A DNA stretch of 64,000 nucleotides from Methanomassiliicoccales archaeon (lineage in GTDB: Archaea; Thermoplasmatota; Thermoplasmata; Methanomassiliicoccales; UBA472). Below are positions 26,575 to 35,071 of this stretch, in pieces. Below the pieces are notes generated by a model, which did not search any database, had not been told where the DNA came from, and saw only the letters and a program-made list of their open reading frames with translations. The translations under genes were made by a program, and so were the position numbers. Position 1 is the stretch's first letter; every line of letters starts with the position of its first letter. Where the stretch lies: the NCBI GenBank assembly GCA_026394395.1, contig JAPKYK010000001.1, forward strand, positions 62,001 through 126,000. The letters are read 5' to 3'.

Positions 26575-26763
26575 TCAGGTCTTCGGAACAGGCTTTTCCT
26601 TGTAGAACTCGCAGGTGCCATAGTCGATCTGGCCACGACATTCTCCGTAAATGTCCTTCATGCCCAATGCGTCGAGCCGATAGCGTCTCGCTTTGCAGCT
26701 CGCGCATCTGCCGTCCGGCGCGTGCCAAAGGCACGGTTTCTTGTCAGCCTGCTCATCTGCCAT
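26575..26763 (-). CDS. Small cysteine-rich protein
   Basis: A 62-aa cytosolic protein with cysteines spaced as C..., CASC, C and C (KPCLWHAPDGRCASCKARR, GECRGQIDYGTCEFYKEK), probably a metal- or Fe-S-binding module. I do not recognise the family. It precedes the HEAT-repeat gene by 31 bp and the pair may be co-transcribed. A TATTTACGAATAATC tract lies upstream of the start. Confidence 0.7.
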   Translation of the reverse strand: MADEQADKKPCLWHAPDGRCASCKARRYRLDALGMKDIYGECRGQIDYGTCEFYKEKPVPKT

Positions 26764-26838
26764 GATGCCCTAATCATAATGATTGTTCGTATATTTACGA
26801 ATAATCGATTGATAACCCGATAAAACAAAAATTTGGGA

Positions 26839-26911
26839 TGGGCCCAGCCGGATTCGAACCGGCGACCTACTCCGTGTAAGGGAGTCGTCATGACCGCTAG
26901 ACCATGGGCCC
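26839..26911 (-). tRNA. tRNA-Val (anticodon TAC)
   Basis: On the minus strand the acceptor GGGCCCA pairs with TGGGCCC. The anticodon stem ACTCC/GGAGT holds the loop CTTACAC, giving TAC. The T-arm GCCGG-TTCGAAT-CCGGC is perfect. Discriminator A, no CCA encoded. Box A TTTTATAATCC lies about 30 nt upstream (26936-26946), in the T-rich tail that also ends the metalloprotease transcript. Confidence 0.95.
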
Positions 26912-26985
26912 TTCGGCAACGGTCATTGGTCAGGGATTATAAAAAGAGAAAGGGGAAAAAGGTTTGTTGAGAGGTTTGGGGCTCA

Positions 26986-29139
26986 CTACAGGAACCCAGG
27001 TCCGCGATAGGTCACATCAGCGGAATAGTCGACAGGGCCGTTGTTCGCTGATACGATGACGTACAGCTGATCATAGCCATCGACGGGGAACAGCTTCTGA
27101 GCGGTCTCCTGGAGGTCCAGACAGGGGATGTCGATGATCATCCAACCGTCCACAGCGTTATGGGCCACCAGGGTCACCAGGAAGTCCGCCTCCGGCGGAG
27201 CTTCGGTGGTCAGATTGGTCAGTGCAACGTCCACTCCGTCCACGGAGACCGCGGCGATGTCCCATCCGTCGTAGGATGTACCCCAGTCGGTCATATAGCG
27301 GAAGCCTATAAGGATATCCTGGCCGTCGTAGGCGGAGAGGTCGAAGTTCAGGTCCACCCAGCCGGGGCTGTCACCGGTGAGACCGGGGAGGTTGGCCGTT
27401 ATGCTCTCCATGGCCGATGGGTTGCTGCTGTTGGTGCAATAATCCTCCACATCGTCCAGGCTGGTCCAAGTGGCCCCGCCATCGGTGGAGACCTGCACGA
27501 ACCCGTAGTCCCACTCGTTCTCGATGTTCCACTGGGTGTTGATGGTCAGCCAGTGCAGGTATTCGCCGTTCTCGGCGGGAGCGCTCAGGTTGACCTCCAA
27601 GGTCAGCAGGTTGTCGATCTGATCACCATTGTTGGAGTTCCAATAGGCTCCGTACTGCCAGCCTGCATGGACGTTGTTGTCGCCATCGAAGGTGAACTTG
27701 CCGAACTCGTCATAGTAGCCCAGGTCGTTGAATTTTATGTAATCCGTTCCATAGGCCTGGATGTACTGCAGGGTCCCGAAATCCGAATGATAGACGGGAT
27801 CCCAGTTTGCCGAGATCGTAGGGTACCACGCGTGCCTTATTCCATAGGCAATGTCAGTCGGACTGAAGCTCTTATAATCGTACAACCCACCACCGATGCT
27901 ATCATCGAACAGAAGGTTGGCTATCCTCCAGTCATGGAACACCCTATCGAAGGTCATCCGATTGTTGCCCATGTCCAGCAACGCGGCGTTGATGCCGTCC
28001 ACCCCATTGAGATCACTGAAAAAGATGGCCTGCAGCATCGGCGTGCCGCCGTAGTGGTCGTATAAATAGGTCATGAACAGGAGCACAGCACCATAGTCGC
28101 CCAGTATCAGGGATCCCGGCATGTCGCCCCAGACGGTCAGGGAGTTGTCAGGCCAATTTAGGTAGTAGGCTATATCTATCATGTCCAACCCGTATCCGCA
28201 CAGGAACTCGGCCGCCATCGACAGGCCTTCATTGACCCAGGTAGCCTCGTCGGGGTCCTGCTGATCGTGCAGCAGGTGCTGGTACTCGTGAGCGAATGTG
28301 GACTCATAGACATATGGCCTGGTCACGTTGTTGCCGATCCTGTCTATCCAGTCGTAGCAATCGATGTGCATGACGTTGCGGTCGTACAGTGTCCGGATGA
28401 AGCTCCAGTAATATCCAGCGGTGTAAGCGTTGTAATCCGTGGCGTCATACCAGTTCTCATCGATCATGTTGAAAACCACGATCATTACCTTCCCAGTGTC
28501 GTTGGTGGGGAAGAGCATATCGGAGATGTTAGACTGGGTCAGGTTGTTATCGTCGTACAAGTACTGCCAGGTCGCCATGTCGGGGCTGGACCCGTTCAGG
28601 GCCGGGGCATCGATGAACGTCTTAGTCTCAATCGGGTAGATGTTGTTGTCGAACTGGTCGATCATGTACGCGACCTGCCAGTCCTGGATGTCGACCAAAG
28701 AGTTACGGGGGTCCAATGCGCTGTAGAACGAGCAGTTGTCCGCGACCCAAAGCTCGCAGTGCTCGCCCTCTCCGCGCTTGGTTATGTTGATGACATTGTA
28801 CGCATCGTACCAAGTGGCGTTCGCCACATCAGTGAAGGGTGCGCCAGTCTCATTCCAGAAGGTCCCCGTGGTTATGAACGGCATAGTCGTGTTCACAGGT
28901 ATGTTGTCCACAAGCGCTACATCAGTATCGCTCGTGGTTAGTTCCAATTTAGGCCCGGCCAGATCTGTGACCGTCCGCTCCCTGAGCTCCGGGTCTGCAC
29001 AAACCGCAATCTGCTCAGGAATAGCCGAAGCGTCCACCTCGGCCGACTGGCCGGCGCTGGGGACCATCACGAAAAAGGCCCCAGATATCATGGTGAGCGC
29101 AATGACCATAGCTAATATTTTTTGCAATCTATTCATCAT
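26986..29139 (-). CDS. Large secreted zinc metalloprotease (HExxH)
   Basis: A 717-aa exported protein with signal peptide (RLQKILAMVIALTMISGAFFVMVPSAGQSA). The zinc site HEYQHLLHDQQDPDEATWVNEG near residue 283 has HExxH plus a downstream Glu, as in gluzincin or immune-inhibitor-A/hyicolysin-type peptidases. A helical catalytic half is followed by a beta-sandwich (residues ~480-640, WLTINTQWNIENEWDYGFVQVSTDGG), a CUB/MAM-like exo-domain common in M6 peptidases. No C-terminal membrane anchor is seen, so it is probably released or bound to the S-layer. ATG 29139 is chosen: GGAGGAG lies 8 nt upstream. Confidence 0.85.
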   Translation of the reverse strand: MMNRLQKILAMVIALTMISGAFFVMVPSAGQSAEVDASAIPEQIAVCADPELRERTVTDLAGPKLELTTSDTDVALVDNIPVNTTMPFITTGTFWNETGAPFTDVANATWYDAYNVINITKRGEGEHCELWVADNCSFYSALDPRNSLVDIQDWQVAYMIDQFDNNIYPIETKTFIDAPALNGSSPDMATWQYLYDDNNLTQSNISDMLFPTNDTGKVMIVVFNMIDENWYDATDYNAYTAGYYWSFIRTLYDRNVMHIDCYDWIDRIGNNVTRPYVYESTFAHEYQHLLHDQQDPDEATWVNEGLSMAAEFLCGYGLDMIDIAYYLNWPDNSLTVWGDMPGSLILGDYGAVLLFMTYLYDHYGGTPMLQAIFFSDLNGVDGINAALLDMGNNRMTFDRVFHDWRIANLLFDDSIGGGLYDYKSFSPTDIAYGIRHAWYPTISANWDPVYHSDFGTLQYIQAYGTDYIKFNDLGYYDEFGKFTFDGDNNVHAGWQYGAYWNSNNGDQIDNLLTLEVNLSAPAENGEYLHWLTINTQWNIENEWDYGFVQVSTDGGATWTSLDDVEDYCTNSSNPSAMESITANLPGLTGDSPGWVDLNFDLSAYDGQDILIGFRYMTDWGTSYDGWDIAAVSVDGVDVALTNLTTEAPPEADFLVTLVAHNAVDGWMIIDIPCLDLQETAQKLFPVDGYDQLYVIVSANNGPVDYSADVTYRGPGFL

Positions 29140-29212
29140 CAATTATCTCCTCCCGCCCCCCCTTGCTTCCGCTAGCTCCTCAGGGCGATTTAAAGCTAAT
29201 ATTTCATTCTGG

Positions 29213-29220
29213 GTTATATA
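29213..29220. promoter_or_regulatory. Palindromic TTATATAA box A upstream of the metalloprotease
   Basis: TTATATAA reads the same on both strands. On the minus strand it is 74 nt before the protease ATG, giving a leader of about 48 nt with GGAGGAG. On the plus strand a separate TATAAATA at 29259 may serve the VIT-like gene better. Confidence 0.4.
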
Positions 29221-29417
29221 ATGTTTCGATGGGTCAGTATCAAAAATCGCGTTTCTGTATAAATACTGCTGAAAATCGACAGGAAATTGGGCGTTCGTCG
29301 AAATCGCCCCATCAACCCTCCGAAAAGGATTTAGTCCGGCTCTTTCATGGTTATCGGTCAAACGGTGATCTCGTAGTGGCCAATAATGAGCATAAAGGTT
29401 CCAGGTTCCGGGAGGCT

Positions 29418-29969
29418 ATGAGCCTGCCGGAGACCGGCCCCGCCCTGAGAAGGTATTTTGTCAACACCATGTTCGACAGCACCTTCGCCGTGCTGGGCAT
29501 AATCATAGGCACAGCCCTTACCGCGGATACGGACAAGGGGTTGGTCATCGCCACCATCATAACCAGCTGCGTGGCGTTAGCCATATCCACTGGCACCAGC
29601 GTCTATGAGGCTGAGAGCCTGGAACAGTCCCGCCGCCTGGACGAGATCGGACGAGCCATGCTGCGTCCGGTGGGAGAGACCAATCTGGGCAAGGCAGCCA
29701 AGACCAGCGCCGCCATCATCGCCTTGGCCAATTCCATGGCTCCATTGATGGCCGGGGTCATAATCCTCTCGCCATTCCTGTTATTGGGAGAGGGGACGAT
29801 AGTGGCGGCCGCCGAAGCGGCCATCATGCTGGCGATAATCCTACTGTTCATAACCGGGTTCATAATGGGGCGGCTGAGCGACAGAAACCCCTGGTGGAAG
29901 GGGCTAAGAATGGCCGCGGTCGGCCTGGTGGCCTTCGTGATCTGCTACTTCATCGGCGGAATGGTGTGA
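29418..29969 (+). CDS. VIT1/CCC1-like membrane protein
   Basis: A 183-aa protein with about four transmembrane helices. RRYFVNTMFDSTFAVLGIIIG and ISTGTSVYEAESLEQSRRLDEI resemble the first helices and the cytoplasmic link of the vacuolar-iron-transporter (VIT1/CCC1) family, which moves Fe2+ or Mn2+. The family's longer metal-binding segment is short here, so substrate is open. ATG 29418 (GGAGG closely upstream) is used; GTG 29376 is possible. Its stop touches the convergent methyltransferase stop with no gap. Confidence 0.65.
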   Translation: MSLPETGPALRRYFVNTMFDSTFAVLGIIIGTALTADTDKGLVIATIITSCVALAISTGTSVYEAESLEQSRRLDEIGRAMLRPVGETNLGKAAKTSAAIIALANSMAPLMAGVIILSPFLLLGEGTIVAAAEAAIMLAIILLFITGFIMGRLSDRNPWWKGLRMAAVGLVAFVICYFIGGMV

Positions 29970-30623
29970 TCACGACCTGCGCAGCAGGACCTCGTACAGC
30001 TTCTTGGTGATGGGCGGTGACGGGTCGTCGAACTCCTTTATATGCAAAATCTCGTAGCCACTGGAAAGCCGCCTGACCTTCTCCTCCGGGAAGTAGTGCA
30101 CCACGAACCCGATGGGGTTCTGCCACATGTCCTCGCCCTTGTGCGGACCCTTTCCGAAATGGGGATCGTGGTCGTTCCGCACGGAGTAGAGATTCAACCC
30201 ACCAGGCCGGAGCACCCTCCGGCACTCGTCCAGAATGAACTGGATCTCCTTCTCCCACAGTTCCATGGTGAACAGCATGTGCGAGTAGACCGCGTCCACC
30301 GAGGCGTCAGGGAGAGATATTCCAGTGCGCACGTCCTGGCACAGGAGATTGACCTTGGAATCCAGGCACATCTCCTTGGCCCTGTCCTTCATCTGGCAGA
30401 TGCCCGATTCGGAGTAGTCGAGGGCGGTGACCTTGAACCCCTCCTTGGCGAAAAGACAGGTATCCCGCCCCTGCCCGCATCCCAGCTCCAATATGTCCTT
30501 GCAAGCATACTTCCTGAAAATGTCCACGGCCCGACGCCCGAGATCACTTGGCCCAGTGCCAAAGTAGTCGGCCTTGGTGGTATAGGCTGAGTTCCATTGT
30601 TTTCTTTGGGTACCTTCTTCCAT
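29970..30623 (-). CDS. Class I SAM-dependent methyltransferase
   Basis: A 217-aa Rossmann-fold methyltransferase: ILELGCGQGRDTCLFA (SAM glycine loop), VTALDYSESGI (acidic ribose contact), LLCQDVRTGI and DAVYSHMLFTM, RVLRPGGLNLYSVR. It resembles TehB/thiopurine- or UbiE-type small-molecule methyltransferases; the substrate is unknown. Ends tail to tail with the VIT-like gene. Confidence 0.85.
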   Translation of the reverse strand: MEEGTQRKQWNSAYTTKADYFGTGPSDLGRRAVDIFRKYACKDILELGCGQGRDTCLFAKEGFKVTALDYSESGICQMKDRAKEMCLDSKVNLLCQDVRTGISLPDASVDAVYSHMLFTMELWEKEIQFILDECRRVLRPGGLNLYSVRNDHDPHFGKGPHKGEDMWQNPIGFVVHYFPEEKVRRLSSGYEILHIKEFDDPSPPITKKLYEVLLRRS

Positions 30624-30860
30624 GCCTTCGCCGTCCCTTAGGTCCTCTTTTTCAATATCGTTCTCGCGTCCATGCTTATGTTGATATGGGTCGTGAGAAC
30701 AGGTCCTTGCTTCCAGTCGAGTTCATCTACCATCTCCCGCCCCACGGCAGGACGGTCATGATGATATCTCCAATCTCTGACACTCATAAATACATATAAT
30801 ATTAATTATATAGGAATATAAAAATTATTTATTGTTAAGGCTCGTGGCCCTTCCCGACGC
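30624..30860. other. Gap with an AT-rich tract between the methyltransferase and hypE
   Basis: No gene of more than 30 codons is seen. Bases about 30784-30840 are nearly pure A/T (TAAATACATATAATATTAAT, ATATAAAAATTATTTATTG), in sharp contrast with the GC-rich surroundings. The tract lies after the hypE stop on the minus strand and could act as terminator or as a promoter for the methyltransferase. Confidence 0.5.
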
Positions 30861-31907
30861 TCAGCAGATGCGAGGGACCGGATCACCGACGGGAGGTTCC
30901 AGTATGCGCCGGCCACCGACCTCGGTGCGCATCATGACATGCTTGACGGCGTTGCTGGCCCGGCCAACGATGGCCGCGTTTCGTCCGTGCTCGTCGACAC
31001 GAAGAGCTTTCAAAATATCCTCCGCCATTTCCGGGACGCAGGCGATGATGACCTTTCCTTCGTTGCCGATGGTCAGGGGATCCAGACCAAGCATTTCGCT
31101 GGCGTTGCGCACCGCCTCTGAAATAGGAATGTCCTTCTCCACCAGCTCGATGCCCACCTTGGACTTGGAGCTCCATTCGTTGATGGCGTTGGCGAAGCCG
31201 CCGCGAGTGGCGTCCTTCATGGAGGTTATTCCACCCACCTCCAGCAGCTTCCCGATCATGTGGTTCAGGGGGGCGCAGTCGCTCTGCACCTTGCTCTCGA
31301 ATCCGTATCCCTCGCGGAAGGAGAGCAGGGCGATGCCATGGTCCCCCAGGGTCCCGGAGGCCATTATCACGTCCCCGTCCCGCACGTTGTCGTCCGTGAG
31401 CCAGCGTGAATCTATCTTACGATAATCGGAGGCGACCTTCACATTGTGATCCATGGACGGGTGGCGCTTGCCTATCGCCGCGGCGGATATGACCATCCTG
31501 TCGATGGCGCCCTTCTCCATTACCTTGGTGTCGCCGGTGACCACCGGGACGCCAGCGATCTCCGAATAGCGACCCACGCTCTTGACCACCCTTTCCAGGA
31601 CCTCGATTTCCAACCCTTCCTCTAGGATCATGGACATGGACAGCGCCAGGGGCTTCCCGCCCATGACCGCGATATCGTTGACCGTGCCGCTGACCGCCAG
31701 GGATCCGATGTCCCCGCCGGGGAAGAAAAGGGGCTTGACCGTATGCCCATCCGTGGTGAACACGATGTCGTCGACCACGGCTGCGTCGTCCAAGGAGTCC
31801 AGAGGGACCTCGGTCCTTATCTTGGGATAGAAGGGCGTGATCGATCTGGCGATGAGCTCCTGCATCATCTCCCCGCCAGCCCCGTGGCCCATGGTGACCC
31901 GCTTCAT
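30861..31907 (-). CDS. hypE: Hydrogenase expression/formation protein HypE
   Basis: HypE dehydrates a carbamoyl group on its own C-terminal cysteine to make the cyanide ligand of [NiFe] hydrogenase. The 348-aa PurM-fold protein has MGHGAGGEMMQELI, PLDSLDDAAVVDD, GTVNDIAVMGGKPLALS, VVTGDTKVM, GDHGIALLSFREG, DATRGGFANAINEW and ends in DPVPRIC, the essential terminal Cys. ATG 31907 is chosen because MKRVTMGHGAGG begins the family and TTTTTATC lies ~30 nt upstream; frames upstream of 31907 run into the divergent 3' end of the MMPL gene. Confidence 0.95.
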   Translation of the reverse strand: MKRVTMGHGAGGEMMQELIARSITPFYPKIRTEVPLDSLDDAAVVDDIVFTTDGHTVKPLFFPGGDIGSLAVSGTVNDIAVMGGKPLALSMSMILEEGLEIEVLERVVKSVGRYSEIAGVPVVTGDTKVMEKGAIDRMVISAAAIGKRHPSMDHNVKVASDYRKIDSRWLTDDNVRDGDVIMASGTLGDHGIALLSFREGYGFESKVQSDCAPLNHMIGKLLEVGGITSMKDATRGGFANAINEWSSKSKVGIELVEKDIPISEAVRNASEMLGLDPLTIGNEGKVIIACVPEMAEDILKALRVDEHGRNAAIVGRASNAVKHVMMRTEVGGRRILEPPVGDPVPRIC

Positions 31908-31990
31908 GAGCCTTGGAAGAAAGGATGCAGATAAAAAAGGTTGCTTTAGAATGAAAGAGAAGATAGAATAAAAAGGAAAAGTGATAAAAG

Positions 31991-32007
31991 GTGGCTGGCC
32001 AGGCCAC
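31991..32007 (-). terminator. Hairpin plus T-runs after the MMPL gene
   Basis: GTGGC ... GCCAC inverted repeat with a 7-nt spacer sits 11 bp after the MMPL stop (minus strand) and is followed by TTTTATCACTTTTCCTTTTTATT. It is a convincing intrinsic terminator, just before the hypE promoter. Confidence 0.65.
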
Positions 32008-32017
32008 GTTAGGGCGT

Positions 32018-34993
32018 TCAATCCTTCTTGGACTGCTTTTCCGCCTTCTTCTGCATCTTCTCCTCGCGACCTTCCCTCTGCAGCCTGCCCGGGGCCCACC
32101 AGGCCTTCTTGCCCATGACAGCCAGACCGGCCGGAACGATGTAGGTCCTGACGATCATGGCATCGAGAAGCACGGCCACCGAAAGGGCGAAACCGAATTC
32201 CTGCAGCATGGCGTTGCTGGACAGCATCATGGACCCGAATGCACCGACCATTATCAGCGCCAGGGCGGTGATGATGCCGCCGGTCCAATCCACCGCGTCC
32301 ACCACGGCCTGCTTGGTGTCCTTACCCTTGTGATACTCCTCCCTGATGCGGGTCAGGATGAACACATTATAGTCAATGCCTATGCCCATCAGCATGACGA
32401 ATAGAATGAGCGGGATGAGCCACAGGACCGGCAGTCCCATGAGGGTCCCGAACACAAAGTTCGTCAGGGCGAAGGCCCAGGTGATGCTCATAGCTATCGA
32501 GATCACGGCGAAGGTCGGCAGCAGTATGGAACCGAGCACGATCATCAGCACTACGAAGATGCCAATGATCACCAGTATCTCGATGTTGGTGAACTGGGCG
32601 GAGGTGCTCTGGCTCGTATCGTACAGCGCAGCGGTCGTTCCGCCTACCAATATCTGCGAATCGGCCAATAGCGGTTCCTGGTCCTTCGCATCAGCCATCT
32701 CGCCCCTCAGTTCATGCATGAACTTCACCGACCCGGCGCTCTGCGGCTGGTCGACCAGTATCACCGTCAGCAGCATGCTCTTGTTGTCTTTGCCCATGCA
32801 GGAGAGCATGCTGGACATTACCTGTGCCCTCTCCTCGTCGGGCAGGTAGGTCAGGTTGCGGTAGTCGATAGGTTCGCCGTAGGGGTAGGTGATGCCCGTA
32901 ACCTTCTGCACCTCTGACTGCGCGGCGATGGTCGCAGTGACGTTATTCAATGCGTCCAGATAGGCATAATTGAAGGTCGTGCCGTCGTAGATCACCGTTT
33001 CACCGGTGACAACGATCTGGGTGGGCGTGATGGAGCCGGCCCCGAAATCGTCGGTCAAGGTCCTCATACCCCCGATGCTCTCCGAGTCACCCATGGCTCC
33101 GATGAAATCGAAGGAGGTCTCCGTGGTCACGAACAGATAGGTGGTGGGAACGGTGACCAGTATGGCCGCTATCAGCACCACCTTGGCGTGATTCACCGAG
33201 AACGTGGCCGCCTTGTGGAAGTAGCCATGATTCCCGGCCTTCTTCTTCTCCATGAACTTGGTGGCGTATTTCTCCCACCTCTTCCCGGTCGTGGGCCAGA
33301 ATATCTTGTTTCCCACGAGCATCAGGATGGACGGGATCAGGGTCAGGGCCACCAGGAGAGCGATGATTATGGCACCGGCCATGACTAGGCCCATGGTCTG
33401 CACGAAGGCGAATTTTGCGGTGGCCATGGCCAAAAAGGCGATGATGACCGTGGAGGCACTAGTAGCGACCGATTCTCCGGCCCAGGTCAGCGAGGTATGC
33501 ACGGCCTCTTCCCGGTTCGCACCCTTTATGCGCTCCTCCCGGTAGCGCGTGACGATGAAGATGGAGTAGTCCGTACCCACGCCCATCAGCAGGGCGAACA
33601 AGATAGTGGAGATCATGTAGTTGACGTCAAATATCGTGGACGCCAAGATGAACACCATAGCCTCACTAACGCCAATGGTGACGCCCACCGCGCCCAAAGG
33701 CAGGAACTGCCCGACAACTGTGCGGAACAGATAGCCCATCAGGACCAATATCACGATGATGGTGATTGGTTCGATCAGGGACATGTCCTTGCCGGAGTCC
33801 TCCTTCATATCAGCGGATATGGCGGCCTCGCCGGTAACGTAGGTGGTCACTTCGTAGCCGGTGTCCTCCTTGGCCTCGTCGAGGATGTCCCGAACTTCGG
33901 GCACCACGTCGGTCGTGGAAAAGCTGCCGTCCTCGGAGATGAAGGACGCGCTGACGCTGAAGGACAGCATCATCAGCATGGTCCGATTGTTGGGGGAGAT
34001 AAAGCCGCTGATCAGCTGGTCAGGCATGGCCACCGGGTAGGTGTCCAGGGTGCCAGTGCTGAGCAGCGAAAGGACGTAGAAGTATACGTCGATCGGGTTG
34101 TACGTGGGGCCCAGGTCGTAGACCTCCTGCAGGAAGGTCATGTTGCTAACGCCGGCCATGTTGGTGATCATGCCCAAAGTGAAGGCGTGCACCACCGTCT
34201 GGTTGTTGAAGTTCCCCATGTTGAAAGAGCCCAGGACGGAGGTCATAACCTGCTTGCTGGATTCCTCCAGTGGCAGGCTGTTGATGAAGGTAGGGGCGAC
34301 CGAACCGACGCAGTACGCGCCGCGGACCGCCGGATCGGTTACCAATGAAATGTTGCTTGCAGTGTAGTTCCAGGTGGCTGCGAAGGCCCCGTAGTAACCG
34401 TAGGTCAGGGCCGAGGTGTTAGCGTCCGCGCCGACCAGGTAGGAACTCAGCGTGCCCATGGTGGCCGAGTAGGCGTAGGCGGAGGCGTTCGTCTCGTTAG
34501 AGTCGGTAGCGTAATATCCCGCCCAGTTTTGAACATGGAGGGCCGGGATGCCCCACAGCAGGAAGGCACTCTGGTTCACCTGGGTCTCGGCGGAGTACAT
34601 CTCCGGCCCGAGCGTGGTGACGGTCATGTATATGATCTGGCCCGCGTAGGAGTATATCGAGGAAGTGCTCTCGAGATAGGGAAGGTCCGCGCTCTCCAAA
34701 TTCTGCTGCAGCTCGATGACGTAGTCCCGGGCGTCAGTCCCGGTCATGTCATCCGATTGCAGCACGATGATAAGGGTGCTGTTGGAAACGGAACTTTGGA
34801 AGTTCTCCGCGATGATGTTCGCGGCGAGGCCGGACTCGCTGGTGTCCTCACCGGACGCCATGTTAGAGCTGTAACTGACCACGTCGTTGAGGGACATCAT
34901 GGCTGGGACGCTGGCCAATAGGGCGATGACCCAGATCACGATGATGAGCTTGTATCTTTTAGTGACTATATTGGCTAATTTGTCGAATACCAT
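32018..34993 (-). CDS. MMPL/RND-superfamily transporter
   Basis: A 991-aa exporter with the RND layout: TM1 (LIIVIWVIALLASVPAMMSL), a large extracellular domain (~residues 35-400, rich in N and S), six helices with the MMPL motif MGVGTDYSIFIVTRYREER, a second extracellular loop, and six more helices with MGIGIDYNVFILTRIREEYHKG. The paired GxGxDY motifs carry the proton-relay Asp. The short basic tail is in the cytosol. It would export lipids, drugs or other hydrophobic compounds. Its divergent TrmB-type neighbour at 35071 suggests specific control. Start 34993 has GAGG 8 nt upstream. Confidence 0.93.
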   Translation of the reverse strand: MVFDKLANIVTKRYKLIIVIWVIALLASVPAMMSLNDVVSYSSNMASGEDTSESGLAANIIAENFQSSVSNSTLIIVLQSDDMTGTDARDYVIELQQNLESADLPYLESTSSIYSYAGQIIYMTVTTLGPEMYSAETQVNQSAFLLWGIPALHVQNWAGYYATDSNETNASAYAYSATMGTLSSYLVGADANTSALTYGYYGAFAATWNYTASNISLVTDPAVRGAYCVGSVAPTFINSLPLEESSKQVMTSVLGSFNMGNFNNQTVVHAFTLGMITNMAGVSNMTFLQEVYDLGPTYNPIDVYFYVLSLLSTGTLDTYPVAMPDQLISGFISPNNRTMLMMLSFSVSASFISEDGSFSTTDVVPEVRDILDEAKEDTGYEVTTYVTGEAAISADMKEDSGKDMSLIEPITIIVILVLMGYLFRTVVGQFLPLGAVGVTIGVSEAMVFILASTIFDVNYMISTILFALLMGVGTDYSIFIVTRYREERIKGANREEAVHTSLTWAGESVATSASTVIIAFLAMATAKFAFVQTMGLVMAGAIIIALLVALTLIPSILMLVGNKIFWPTTGKRWEKYATKFMEKKKAGNHGYFHKAATFSVNHAKVVLIAAILVTVPTTYLFVTTETSFDFIGAMGDSESIGGMRTLTDDFGAGSITPTQIVVTGETVIYDGTTFNYAYLDALNNVTATIAAQSEVQKVTGITYPYGEPIDYRNLTYLPDEERAQVMSSMLSCMGKDNKSMLLTVILVDQPQSAGSVKFMHELRGEMADAKDQEPLLADSQILVGGTTAALYDTSQSTSAQFTNIEILVIIGIFVVLMIVLGSILLPTFAVISIAMSITWAFALTNFVFGTLMGLPVLWLIPLILFVMLMGIGIDYNVFILTRIREEYHKGKDTKQAVVDAVDWTGGIITALALIMVGAFGSMMLSSNAMLQEFGFALSVAVLLDAMIVRTYIVPAGLAVMGKKAWWAPGRLQREGREEKMQKKAEKQSKKD

Positions 34994-35035
34994 CGGTAAG
35001 CCTCTTTCCGGAAGAGATGACTCGCCAATATTGAT

Positions 35036-35071
35036 TATATTTATAGACTTGTTGTCACTACAGAAGTGACA
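35036..35071. promoter_or_regulatory. Divergent promoter with palindromic operator candidate
   Basis: TATATTTATA (about 35036-35045) reads as a box A in both directions: 26-35 nt before the leaderless ATG of trmB (35071) and, on the other strand, with a ~20-nt leader for the MMPL gene. Directly downstream lies a perfect inverted repeat TGTCAC-TACAGAA-GTGACA (35053-35071) that covers the trmB transcription start. This is a good site for a dimeric repressor. Confidence 0.6.

Noticed and set aside
30784-30840. Insertion sequence remnant or replication origin in the AT-rich tract
   Set aside because: No inverted or direct repeats, no transposase fragment and no origin box motif; it is only A/T-rich intergenic DNA.
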